From positions 1 through 35,435 of the IMG/VR virus record IMGVR_UViG_3300043313_000637: a stretch of 35,435 nt of DNA. The stretch is one strand, 5' to 3'. This stretch comes from a virus. Made by a program: the position numbers and the translations under genes. The notes beneath the pieces were generated by a model that saw nothing but the letters and a program-made list of their open reading frames with translations, ran no database searches and was not told where the DNA came from. Of the stretch, positions 14,654-22,503 are shown piece after piece (within the stretch, counting starts at the first letter, position 1; each line of letters begins with the position of its first letter).

Positions 14654-17040
14654 CCTCTCCCGTGGGGGCGGCGAAGGCGGCGGCCGGCACTAGTGCTGGG
14701 GCCGTCTACGTCGATGTTCTTCCCGACTTCGATAAGTTCGCTCCCCGTTTCCGTGCGCGCGTGCGAGCCCTCGCAAAGGGCCAGGACTCTATCCCCGTGG
14801 ACCTGGACGCGAAGGACGGAATCAAGAGGGTCACGACCCAGCTTCGTAACGCGAAAGGCCGTTTCCGTAAGGCTGGAGAGACAGTCGGAGACGAGTTCGA
14901 GCGCGGAACGGATCGAGGCTTTCGGCGCTTCTTCCTATCGTCCTCGTGGAAGAAGCGTGGGGATCAGGCGATTAAGGGATTCGCGACCTCCTTCGCTACG
15001 TCGTTCAAGGACTCGGCGATTGGGGCCGTGACCCTCCTGCCGAAGTTGATCGGGCCGGCCCTCATCCTGGCGGGCGTGGCCATAGCGGCGACCTTGGCCC
15101 CATTGATCGCGGGCGCGCTCGCGTCCGGGATCCTCCTCGCTCTCGGCGGCGGACTTATCGCGGTTGGCATCGCTTCGGCGATCGATCACCCGAAGGTCCA
15201 AAAGGCATGGGCCAAGCTGGAAAAGCAAGGTAAGAAGACTTTCGACCGAATGGGGATCGCGTTCGTTAATCCCCTTGCTCGCGCGATGGAGACGTTCCAG
15301 AAGGCGATCAAGAAGGCCGAACCGACTCTCGTCAGGATCTCTCAGATCCTTGGCCCCGTCATCGACAAGCTAGCTCCGGCGATGGCGTCCTTTGCGTTGA
15401 ACATTCTCCCGGGGATCGAGAAGGCCCTGAAGGGAATGCAACCGCTTTGGGATGTCCTTGCCGAAATGCTTCCGCAACTCGGAACGGCTATCGGCGACTT
15501 CTTCGCCACCATCTCCGAGGACGGTCCGGCGCTGGCTATCGTCCTGAAGGACATCCTGAAGGGGATCATCTGGTTCATCGGTTTCCTAGCGGACTCGATT
15601 AACGAACTGGTTTTCAAGTACATCACGGTTCGTAAGGCGACGATCGCGACGGTTAACTGGATCAAGATGGCGTGGGGCGTACTCGTCAATTGGTGGCAGA
15701 ATACGATTGTTCCGTCCTGGGAGAAGTCGGTCGGTCAGGTCGTGGCCTTCTTCCATCATCTCGGCGACTCGATCAATAAGGCCAAGGATCAGGCTCGCGC
15801 GGCGTGGCAATGGCTCACGAATTGGTGGACGGGAACTATCGTCCCCTCATGGAAGAAGTCGGTCGGTCAGGTTCAAACGTTCTTCTCGAACCTCGGCCGT
15901 TGGTTCTCTGAGACGATGCCCAACTTCTTTAAGCAAGGTGCGGCCAAGTTCGGTAGCGCGCTCGATTCAATGCGCGACTACGCGAAGAAGCCAATCATCG
16001 CGGTTGTCGGCTTTATCAATAAGGGCCTGATCGGTCCCTGGAACTGGATCGTTGACAAGCTGGGAATCGGCAAGCCGATCGGCGAGTTCCATCCGGCAGG
16101 GTTCCGCGATGGTGGTCCGATCCCTGGACGTCGGGGCCTGACCCGTAAGGACAATCGACTCGCTAACGTCCAGTCCGGCGAGTTCGTGATGCCGGTCGAT
16201 AAGACGCGCGCGTACCTCCCCGTCCTCGAAGCGATGCGACGCGGCAACCTCCCCGGCTTCGCCGATGGTGGCATCGTCGGTCTCGTGACCAACCCAGTGG
16301 GCACGATCGGGAACATGGTCGGCGGCCCGTTCCGGGATCTGTCGAACGCCGTTGGTAACTCTCCGGCGGGCCAGATCATGAAGGGGGTCGCGAACAAGGG
16401 CAAGGAAGGTCTGATCGCCAAGGGCAAGGCCCTAATCACGATGCTTCTCGGCGGCGAGTCGCTATCGGGCGTCGGGTCCGCGATCGGGAACATCTTCTCC
16501 GGCGGCGTCGGCTATGGGCTCCTTCAGCCTGCCATCCTCGGGGCCGTCCTCCAGGCGAAGAAACTCTTCGGCGCTCCCTTGATCTCCGGTTTCCGGGCCG
16601 GCTCGCGGACGCTCTCGGGGAATCTCTCGTACCACGCGTCCGGGCGCGCGGGCGACTTCCCGGCGATCCGGGCCTTGGCCCTGTTCTTCCGGGCGGTCTA
16701 CGGCTCGAAGATTAAGGAACTGATTTCTCCCTGGAACGATATCAACATGTGGAACGGACGGCCCCACGCGTACTCAGGGGACGTCTTTGCGCAGCACGCG
16801 GGGACCGGTCGGTTCCGGGGAAACGCTCACGTCCACTTGGCACTCGCAGACGGCGGCCTCGTCGGCGGGAACGACTACTCGACGCTCACCGGTCTTCGGT
16901 CGGATTCTCACTGGGACCGTGTAAACGAGAACGGACCGCGTACGGCGATCGAGAACGTGAACGTCTCGTACGCGCCCAACGTCCCAACCGAAGAGGCGTT
17001 GTTCCGGACCATGCAAAAGCTAGAACTCCTCTACGGATAG
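14650..17040 (+). CDS. Tape measure protein with C-terminal M15-like peptidase domain
   Basis: A 796-residue protein in an ATGA overlap with the chaperone. Layout: basic helical N-terminus, a hydrophobic block at about residues 122-177, and two tandem 44-residue tryptophan repeats (NWW...TIVPSW.KSVGQV..FF) starting at residues 346 and 390. Near residues 655-735 it has a zinc-peptidase-like domain: YHASGRAGD (H662, D669) and NAHVHLAL (H727, H729), the ligand spacing of M15-type peptidases. The protein sets tail length; the peptidase would open peptidoglycan during DNA entry. It is short for its class, implying a tail of roughly 110-120 nm if 1.5 angstrom per residue holds. Confidence 0.9.
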   Translation: MTSPVGAAKAAAGTSAGAVYVDVLPDFDKFAPRFRARVRALAKGQDSIPVDLDAKDGIKRVTTQLRNAKGRFRKAGETVGDEFERGTDRGFRRFFLSSSWKKRGDQAIKGFATSFATSFKDSAIGAVTLLPKLIGPALILAGVAIAATLAPLIAGALASGILLALGGGLIAVGIASAIDHPKVQKAWAKLEKQGKKTFDRMGIAFVNPLARAMETFQKAIKKAEPTLVRISQILGPVIDKLAPAMASFALNILPGIEKALKGMQPLWDVLAEMLPQLGTAIGDFFATISEDGPALAIVLKDILKGIIWFIGFLADSINELVFKYITVRKATIATVNWIKMAWGVLVNWWQNTIVPSWEKSVGQVVAFFHHLGDSINKAKDQARAAWQWLTNWWTGTIVPSWKKSVGQVQTFFSNLGRWFSETMPNFFKQGAAKFGSALDSMRDYAKKPIIAVVGFINKGLIGPWNWIVDKLGIGKPIGEFHPAGFRDGGPIPGRRGLTRKDNRLANVQSGEFVMPVDKTRAYLPVLEAMRRGNLPGFADGGIVGLVTNPVGTIGNMVGGPFRDLSNAVGNSPAGQIMKGVANKGKEGLIAKGKALITMLLGGESLSGVGSAIGNIFSGGVGYGLLQPAILGAVLQAKKLFGAPLISGFRAGSRTLSGNLSYHASGRAGDFPAIRALALFFRAVYGSKIKELISPWNDINMWNGRPHAYSGDVFAQHAGTGRFRGNAHVHLALADGGLVGGNDYSTLTGLRSDSHWDRVNENGPRTAIENVNVSYAPNVPTEEALFRTMQKLELLYG

Positions 17041-17049
17041 GACCACGCC

Positions 17050-18000
17050 ATGCCTATTCTCGTCGCGCCATTCCGGCCCCCGGTCATTCCCATTCCGCCA
17101 TCCGTGGCGACGGATCTCTTCTGGACGTCCGCTCCCACGACCGGATTCCCCACGGGCCGCCGGACCCAGCTTACGAACTGGCAGAGTTTCGACGCGGGAA
17201 TTCTCGTTCGTCCGGGCGTGATGGGTCTCCTCATGCCACCGTGGGACTTCTTCGCGGACAAGTCCCCGGCGATCGACGGCGAGACGATCCGGGGCGTGCG
17301 TGCGGCTCCCCGTGAGATCACCATTCCGCTCTACATCTGGGCGCGGAACCGGGACGCTTGTCTCGCGATCTTTAACGACATGATCCACGATCTGAATCCG
17401 CAACTCGGCGAGGGGATCCTAGAGGTTCGCGAGCCTGCCGGACAGGTCCGTACCATCGGGGCCTACTACGCGAACGGTTTTGAGGGAGTGGACGACGACG
17501 ACGCACAGGGGCGGACGTGGCTTTCCGCGCTCCTCGTGTTCCGTGCGCCGCGCCCATTCTGGGAAGGCGCGCAATGGACGAAGACATGGGGCGTCGGTGC
17601 GTCTCCCGGGAACTTCTTCCCCTTCCTCCCGCTGAAGGTCAAGGAGTCTCAGGTTATTGGCGCGCTCACGGTTCCCAACGTGGGCAACGTACGAGCCTTC
17701 CCCGTCTGGACTCTCCTCGGTCCGTTCTCATCCTTCACGGCGACGAACAACCGGACCGGTAAGACGTTTACACTGAACGTTGCCGTAGCAGGTGGCGATA
17801 CGGTCGTGATCGACGCGCGCGAGGGGAAGAAGTCGGCCCTCAAGAATGGCACCGTGAATATGTGGGAGTTCATCACGAACTCCTCGGAGCTTTGGGGAAT
17901 CGAGCCTGACGATAACGAAGTAACGTTCTCGGCTCCGGCGGCGACCTTGGCGACTCGGGTCACGATGTCCTACAAGCCTCGGTACCTGGCGGCCTACTGA
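17050..18000 (+). CDS. Distal tail / minor tail protein
   Basis: A 316-residue protein that follows the tape measure, the standard place for the distal tail protein. The core resembles Dit-type proteins: PWDFFADKSPAIDGETIRGV, then REITIPLYIWARNRDACLAI and a GTWLSALLVFRAPRPFWEG-like segment, with a C-terminal galectin-like beta domain (SFTATNNRTGKTFTLNVAV). It would form the hexameric hub joining the tail tube to the tip. It starts after the sequence GGATAGGACCACGCC, shared exactly with the 20207 gene. Confidence 0.8.
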   Translation: MPILVAPFRPPVIPIPPSVATDLFWTSAPTTGFPTGRRTQLTNWQSFDAGILVRPGVMGLLMPPWDFFADKSPAIDGETIRGVRAAPREITIPLYIWARNRDACLAIFNDMIHDLNPQLGEGILEVREPAGQVRTIGAYYANGFEGVDDDDAQGRTWLSALLVFRAPRPFWEGAQWTKTWGVGASPGNFFPFLPLKVKESQVIGALTVPNVGNVRAFPVWTLLGPFSSFTATNNRTGKTFTLNVAVAGGDTVVIDAREGKKSALKNGTVNMWEFITNSSELWGIEPDDNEVTFSAPAATLATRVTMSYKPRYLAAY

Positions 18001-19280
18001 TGGCTATTCGACCCAAGAACGTACGCGTCTTTATCCGGGGATCGGACCTGAAGCTTCGTGGACAGATTGACGATTTCACGACGCTTACCATGGTGCCCCG
18101 GTACAACCGCGTAGGTACGTGGGTCCTGGAACTGAACGCCGCGAACGAGAAGGCGAACCTTCTCGACGCGAAGGCCGGATCGGATAACCCTGGCGGCGGG
18201 ATCGTCGTCTTCGCGGAAGACTCGCAACCTGGAGACGAACCGCTTCTCTCCGGCCCGATCACTTCGTTTAATTGGGCGCGTGCAGGCTCCGAGGATTCGA
18301 CCGGTCAGCTAACGATCGGTGGCGTCGATGACAACGTGTACCTCTCCCGTTGGCTGACGTGGCCTGTCCCGACTCAGCCGATCACGAACCAGACCGCTCC
18401 CTTCCGCATCGTCTCCGGCGCGTCAACGCCCGTCGAGACGCTGATTCGGACCTTGGTCTCTGAGAACGGTGGGCCGACCAACCACGCGAGCCGAGGGGAC
18501 ATCCCTCACCTTGTGCTCCCGGCCTCGGCCGGCCTCGGTACGGCCACGGCCTACCGTGGTAACTTCCGTTTCCAGCCACTTATCGAGGCCATGGCCGAGG
18601 TAGCGGACGCGGCGGTTACGGGCCTGACGGCCCCCGCAAATCGGGGGGGCATAGGGTTCAGGCTTGTACAAATCGGGACAACTCTGGAACTGCGGATCTT
18701 CGAGACCATGGACCGCGTGGCCACGGCGAAATTCTCCTTCGAACTGGGTAACCTGACGGACGCTAACTACGGAGTGACCGCGCCGAACACAACCCTCGCG
18801 ATCCTCGGGGCCGGACGGGATGCGGCCTTTACGGACGGACCGCAAGTGGCGAAGAACCTCGTCCAGTACGCGCGCACGGATGCCTGGTTCCCGGACGTCT
18901 ACTCGGAGACCTTCGTGGACGTCGGCGAGATCGATCCGGCGGCGGCGGATCTGGCGACTCAACTCCAGTCGGCGGCGGATGACCACTTTGATTCGAACGC
19001 GGGTCAGGTGGGCCTTTCCATTACTCCAGTCGATACGGACTCGCTCCGCTTCTGGAATGACTGGAACGTGGGCGATTTCGTGACGGTACTTCTCCCGTTC
19101 ATTACGCTCCAGGAACGCGTGCGAGAGGCTACTATTACGTACGGGTCGGAGGACATCCTTCGGGCAGAGGCAGTCGTCGGGACCGTCGATGGTGTGTACG
19201 CGCGACGGACTCCGGCGACTTTGTACCAACGGCTAACAGATCTGAAGAAACTTCTTCAGCGAAAGGAGACGACGGTCTGA
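18000..19280 (+). CDS. Siphovirus ReqiPepy6 Gp37-like tail protein
   Basis: A 426-residue protein in a TGATG overlap. The start (VRVFIRGSDLKLRGQIDDF, VPRYNRVGTWVLELNA) is the signature of the Gp37-like family named after Rhodococcus phage ReqiPepy6, a tail-tip component corresponding to the hub (Tal-like) protein. The C-terminal domain (WNVGDFVTVLLPF, EATITYGSEDILRAEAVVGT) is also typical. It should form the central part of the tail tip. Confidence 0.85.
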   Translation: MAIRPKNVRVFIRGSDLKLRGQIDDFTTLTMVPRYNRVGTWVLELNAANEKANLLDAKAGSDNPGGGIVVFAEDSQPGDEPLLSGPITSFNWARAGSEDSTGQLTIGGVDDNVYLSRWLTWPVPTQPITNQTAPFRIVSGASTPVETLIRTLVSENGGPTNHASRGDIPHLVLPASAGLGTATAYRGNFRFQPLIEAMAEVADAAVTGLTAPANRGGIGFRLVQIGTTLELRIFETMDRVATAKFSFELGNLTDANYGVTAPNTTLAILGAGRDAAFTDGPQVAKNLVQYARTDAWFPDVYSETFVDVGEIDPAAADLATQLQSAADDHFDSNAGQVGLSITPVDTDSLRFWNDWNVGDFVTVLLPFITLQERVREATITYGSEDILRAEAVVGTVDGVYARRTPATLYQRLTDLKKLLQRKETTV

Positions 19281-20197
19281 TGGCTGAGACCTCTTACCCG
19301 TTCGGAACGTCGGACGTTACGACGGAACTCGAATGGTCCCGCATGGCTCGCCTCTGGCAGATGGATGGAGTCGTCACTGACGACCCAACCGCCTCGGACC
19401 TGAAGGTGACCATTGCCGGAAGCAACATCAGCATTGCTGCCGGAGAAGCATGGATCAACGGCTTCTATTACAAGAACTCGGCGACGAAGACAATCGCCAT
19501 CACGAACAATGCCGGCGGCGTAACCCGGAACGATCGTGTCGTTCTCCGATCGGACCAGTCCGGCAACGTCGTCACGGCGGTCTACGTCACGGGCGGGGCC
19601 TCCCCTCCGGTCCTCTCTGTGGACGAGGCGGGCGTGTATGAGTTCTCCTTGGCGAAGTTCGGGATCGGTGCCGGAACCAACACGCTCTCCTCGGGCACGT
19701 TGGTAGACGAACGGCCCCTGATCGGTAAGGACGTCGCGATCAACGCGAAGGCGTCCGGGCGGAACCCACGTCGAGGGATGCTGACCGTCGAGGGGACGGC
19801 GGCCTTCCCGGAGATCTGGATGGGGACCGGCTCCGGCTGGGTCCAGATCCATCCCTTTGCGCGTCCCGCGTGGAATAATGTCGTCTTCTCCTCTGGGTGG
19901 ACGAACTATGATGGCAGCACGTACGTTCCCTGTCAGTGGGCGCGATTCGAGGGGAATCTGATCGTTCTCCAGGGCCTCGCGAAATGCACGGTTGCCAAGG
20001 ACGATTTCTCCGTGATCGGGACTCTTCCGGTTGGGGCGCGTCCCCTGAAGCGACACATCTTCACGACGGACACAAGTGCGAACGTCCGTCCGCGCGTGGA
20101 CATCACGGCGGCCGGTCAGATCCTCATGGGTCCATACAATCAGGCGGCCGGAGCCTACCTGTCCCTCTCTGGCATCACGTACATCGCGGAAGGATAG
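19280..20197 (+). CDS. Baseplate/minor tail protein
   Basis: A 305-residue protein in a TGATG overlap. The N-terminal 150 residues (ISIAAGEAWINGFYYKNSA, NDRVVLRSDQSGNVVTAVYV, YEFSLAKFGIGAG) resemble the BppU-like N-terminal domain that docks receptor-binding proteins to a tail tip. The C-terminal half (WNNVVFSSGWTNYDGSTY, PRVDITAAGQILMG) looks like a small beta-sandwich of the kind found on fibre tips. It may be an adaptor or a receptor-binding protein. Confidence 0.75.
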   Translation: MAETSYPFGTSDVTTELEWSRMARLWQMDGVVTDDPTASDLKVTIAGSNISIAAGEAWINGFYYKNSATKTIAITNNAGGVTRNDRVVLRSDQSGNVVTAVYVTGGASPPVLSVDEAGVYEFSLAKFGIGAGTNTLSSGTLVDERPLIGKDVAINAKASGRNPRRGMLTVEGTAAFPEIWMGTGSGWVQIHPFARPAWNNVVFSSGWTNYDGSTYVPCQWARFEGNLIVLQGLAKCTVAKDDFSVIGTLPVGARPLKRHIFTTDTSANVRPRVDITAAGQILMGPYNQAAGAYLSLSGITYIAEG

Positions 20198-20206
20198 GAC
20201 CACGCC

Positions 20207-21853
20207 ATGGCCCGTCATCTCTTCGGCCAGTCTCCGGCGGACGTCGCCATGGAGAAGGTCGGAAACACGCTCGAACTTCGGCCGGGAGCCGAGGGCATCG
20301 TTTACGACGTCCCCGGCGGAACGGCCCTGACCGATCTTCTGGATTCGACCGCTACGCCTGTCTCATCCGTCATCGCGGACGCGGACGGTCGCGTCGGCTT
20401 CTATGGGCCTGACGGCGATCCCGACGGGCCTACGCATGTCTGGGTGGACTTCGGGTACGGGGCGTGGAGTTTCACGGCCACGGACATCGGGGACGCGGTT
20501 GCCGGAAAGGTGGATCGCAACGGCGACGACTTCACCGGACCCGTGACAATGCCGGCCCTCGGCGTGACCGGGGCGGCGAACGTGACGGGCCGGCTCGACG
20601 TCGGCGGCGGGATCTACTCGGCCGGAACCCTGCTCACTCCGGGCGGCGGCGGTGGGGGCGGCGGAACGGCCTTTTCCCTCGGCGGTCCGACCCACATCGT
20701 GTACCAGTCCGGCGGACGGACGATCGCGAAGCGTGTAGACGGGACGTCCCTCTCGGACCTTCCGACCACGGCGGCGAACAATCTCACCGTGATCCAGGCG
20801 GCGATCAATGACGCGAACACGGGCATCGGCGTTCCCGCGTTCAATCACTACCCAGGCGGTCACGTCTACATCGATCGCGGCGTGTACGACATCCCGGCCT
20901 CGTCCTCGATCGTGGCGAAGTACGGTGTCGCGCTCTCCGGTTCCTTCGGTTCCTATTACGATAACTGGAACAACGCGGGGACCTTCGGGACAATGATCCG
21001 GGCGAACGGTGCCGGTACGGCTCCGCTGATCGTTGCCGGAGTTCTGGCGTCCGGCTCCCGTGTGGCGACCAACCCTCACGGCCTCTGGATCCAGAGTCTC
21101 ATCCTTCAGGGCAACGCACGCGCGGGCGAAGGCATCCAGGTAAACGACACTGCCTTTACCCGGTTCCGGGACCTGTACATCCGGGACACCCTGATCGGGA
21201 TGAACTTCCGTGGCGCTATCGACGGAGTGTTCTCGGGGACGATGGACCCGGGTATCCAGGGATGCATTTTCAAGAATAACGCGATGTGCATCGATCAGAA
21301 CGTTGTCGCTCCGGGAACGTTCACCGGTACAGACGCCATTGTCTCGGACTGTCGATTCATGTCCTCGACAGGAACCCAGGTCCGGATCAAGTACGGCGGA
21401 TGGCAAGTCGCGAACTGTCACTTCACGCACGGGACCGGCGTTCTCCACCTGGACGTCGATGGCGCGGACGTGGTCCAGATCAATAACAACTACTTCGATT
21501 CCGGGAACACGACCCTCGTGAACCTGAAGTGTTCGTCCGCTTCCTCGTTCATCGGGAACCTTCTGATTATCGAGAACAACATTGCGCACGCGTCGGGCGC
21601 GGCAGTCGAACTCCCGTGGGGACGCGTTACCGCGATCGGCAATTTCCTTCGGCCCTCCTCCACGTATAACAACCTGAAGGGTTTCATCGCCACGGGCACT
21701 CCGTCCCAGGGCGTCATCTTCGGGAACATCACTCTCCGGCGGACCGGCAAGACCGGATGGGTAAACGACGTGGTTTCTTTGACCGGCGTCTCCGTCGCGA
21801 ACCGCGACGACGGCGGAAGCTACATCGGCGGGAACAAGAACTGGGTCGTCTGA
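20207..21853 (+). CDS. Tailspike with right-handed beta-helix (pectate-lyase-like)
   Basis: A 548-residue protein. An N-terminal attachment domain (residues 1-140) ends in a (Gly)8 linker at about residues 146-153. The rest has short repeated strands typical of a parallel beta-helix: VIQAAINDA, GGHVYIDRGVYDIPASSSIV, FRDLYIRDTLIGMNFRG, IVSDCRFMS, VANCHFTHG, VVQINNNYFDSGNTT, LLIIENNIAHASG, VTAIGNFLR. Such spikes bind and often cut cell-surface polysaccharide. I cannot pick out catalytic acids. It should determine part of the host range. Confidence 0.85.
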   Translation: MARHLFGQSPADVAMEKVGNTLELRPGAEGIVYDVPGGTALTDLLDSTATPVSSVIADADGRVGFYGPDGDPDGPTHVWVDFGYGAWSFTATDIGDAVAGKVDRNGDDFTGPVTMPALGVTGAANVTGRLDVGGGIYSAGTLLTPGGGGGGGGTAFSLGGPTHIVYQSGGRTIAKRVDGTSLSDLPTTAANNLTVIQAAINDANTGIGVPAFNHYPGGHVYIDRGVYDIPASSSIVAKYGVALSGSFGSYYDNWNNAGTFGTMIRANGAGTAPLIVAGVLASGSRVATNPHGLWIQSLILQGNARAGEGIQVNDTAFTRFRDLYIRDTLIGMNFRGAIDGVFSGTMDPGIQGCIFKNNAMCIDQNVVAPGTFTGTDAIVSDCRFMSSTGTQVRIKYGGWQVANCHFTHGTGVLHLDVDGADVVQINNNYFDSGNTTLVNLKCSSASSFIGNLLIIENNIAHASGAAVELPWGRVTAIGNFLRPSSTYNNLKGFIATGTPSQGVIFGNITLRRTGKTGWVNDVVSLTGVSVANRDDGGSYIGGNKNWVV

Positions 21854-21883
21854 CCCGCAGTCCCGTTGATCTTCGCTAGCACG

Positions 21884-21889
21884 TAAGAT
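21884..21889 (+). promoter_or_regulatory. Candidate -10 box (TAAGAT) before the 21931 gene
   Basis: TTGATC (21865-21870) lies 13 bp upstream, shorter than the usual spacing. A CGTTTACACG site follows 11 bp after the box, where it would cover the transcription start. Confidence 0.4.
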
Positions 21890-21900
21890 CCAGGCAAAGC

Positions 21901-21910
21901 CGTTTACACG
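21901..21910 (+). promoter_or_regulatory. Dispersed 10-bp site, CGTTTACACG
   Basis: Exact copy between the TAAGAT box and the ribosome-binding site (AAGGAGG) of the 21931 gene, at the expected start of transcription. Confidence 0.55.
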
Positions 21911-21930
21911 AAACGTAAGGAGGTCGCCCG

Positions 21931-22458
21931 ATGGCGATCGTTGCGGCAGACATTCAGTACCGGTTCTCCGTGGCGGCGGCCACAGGCGACTCCACGGCGG
22001 GAACCGCGCCAACGTCCCTCGGGGATCAGGTCTCGACAACCCAGATCACGGACGCGACCCTGAACAACCTCTGGGATGACGTCTCGGGCGCGGAGAGCGC
22101 GGCGGGCGACACGGAGTACCGGGGCATCTTCGTCCTGAACAACCACGCGACCTTGACCCTCCAGAACGCCACCATCGCGCTCCAGTCGGAAACGGCCGGC
22201 GGCGGGGCGATCACGATCGCGACGGACAACATCGCGGTCTCGGCCAAGGGTTCCGGTTCGGCCCAGATGGGCACGATCGCGAACGAGTCCTCGGCTCCGG
22301 GCGCGGCGAGCGCATTCGGGGCCGGTCCTCTCGCTCTCGGCGACATCGGTCCCGGTCAGGTCAAGGGCGTGTGGGTCAAGCGCGTTGTCGCTCCGGGCGC
22401 GTCGGCCCTGAACCCCGATGGCGCGATCCTCCGCGTGACCGGCGACACCCTCCCGTAA
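21931..22458 (+). CDS. Virion structural protein, probable tail component
   Basis: A 175-residue protein after AAGGAGG. It is beta-rich, with low-complexity Ala/Ser/Thr/Gly content: YRFSVAAATGDSTAGTAPTS, TEYRGIFVLNNHATLTLQNA, VWVKRVVAPGASALNPDGAI. The pattern is familiar to me from actinophage tail regions, where such proteins are called minor tail proteins. It has its own promoter and operator-like site, so it may be expressed at a different level from the upstream tail genes. Confidence 0.7.
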   Translation: MAIVAADIQYRFSVAAATGDSTAGTAPTSLGDQVSTTQITDATLNNLWDDVSGAESAAGDTEYRGIFVLNNHATLTLQNATIALQSETAGGGAITIATDNIAVSAKGSGSAQMGTIANESSAPGAASAFGAGPLALGDIGPGQVKGVWVKRVVAPGASALNPDGAILRVTGDTLP

Positions 22459-22503
22459 GTCCTACCCTTCCCGTTCTAGCCGACACAAGAGGAGGTCCCG
22501 TCC

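Noticed and set aside
20363-22039. 558-codon leftward open frame opposite the tailspike
   Set aside because: It is antisense to a well-supported gene, is extremely Arg/Asp/Gly/Val-rich, and has no ribosome-binding site. Long antisense frames are expected in high-GC DNA.
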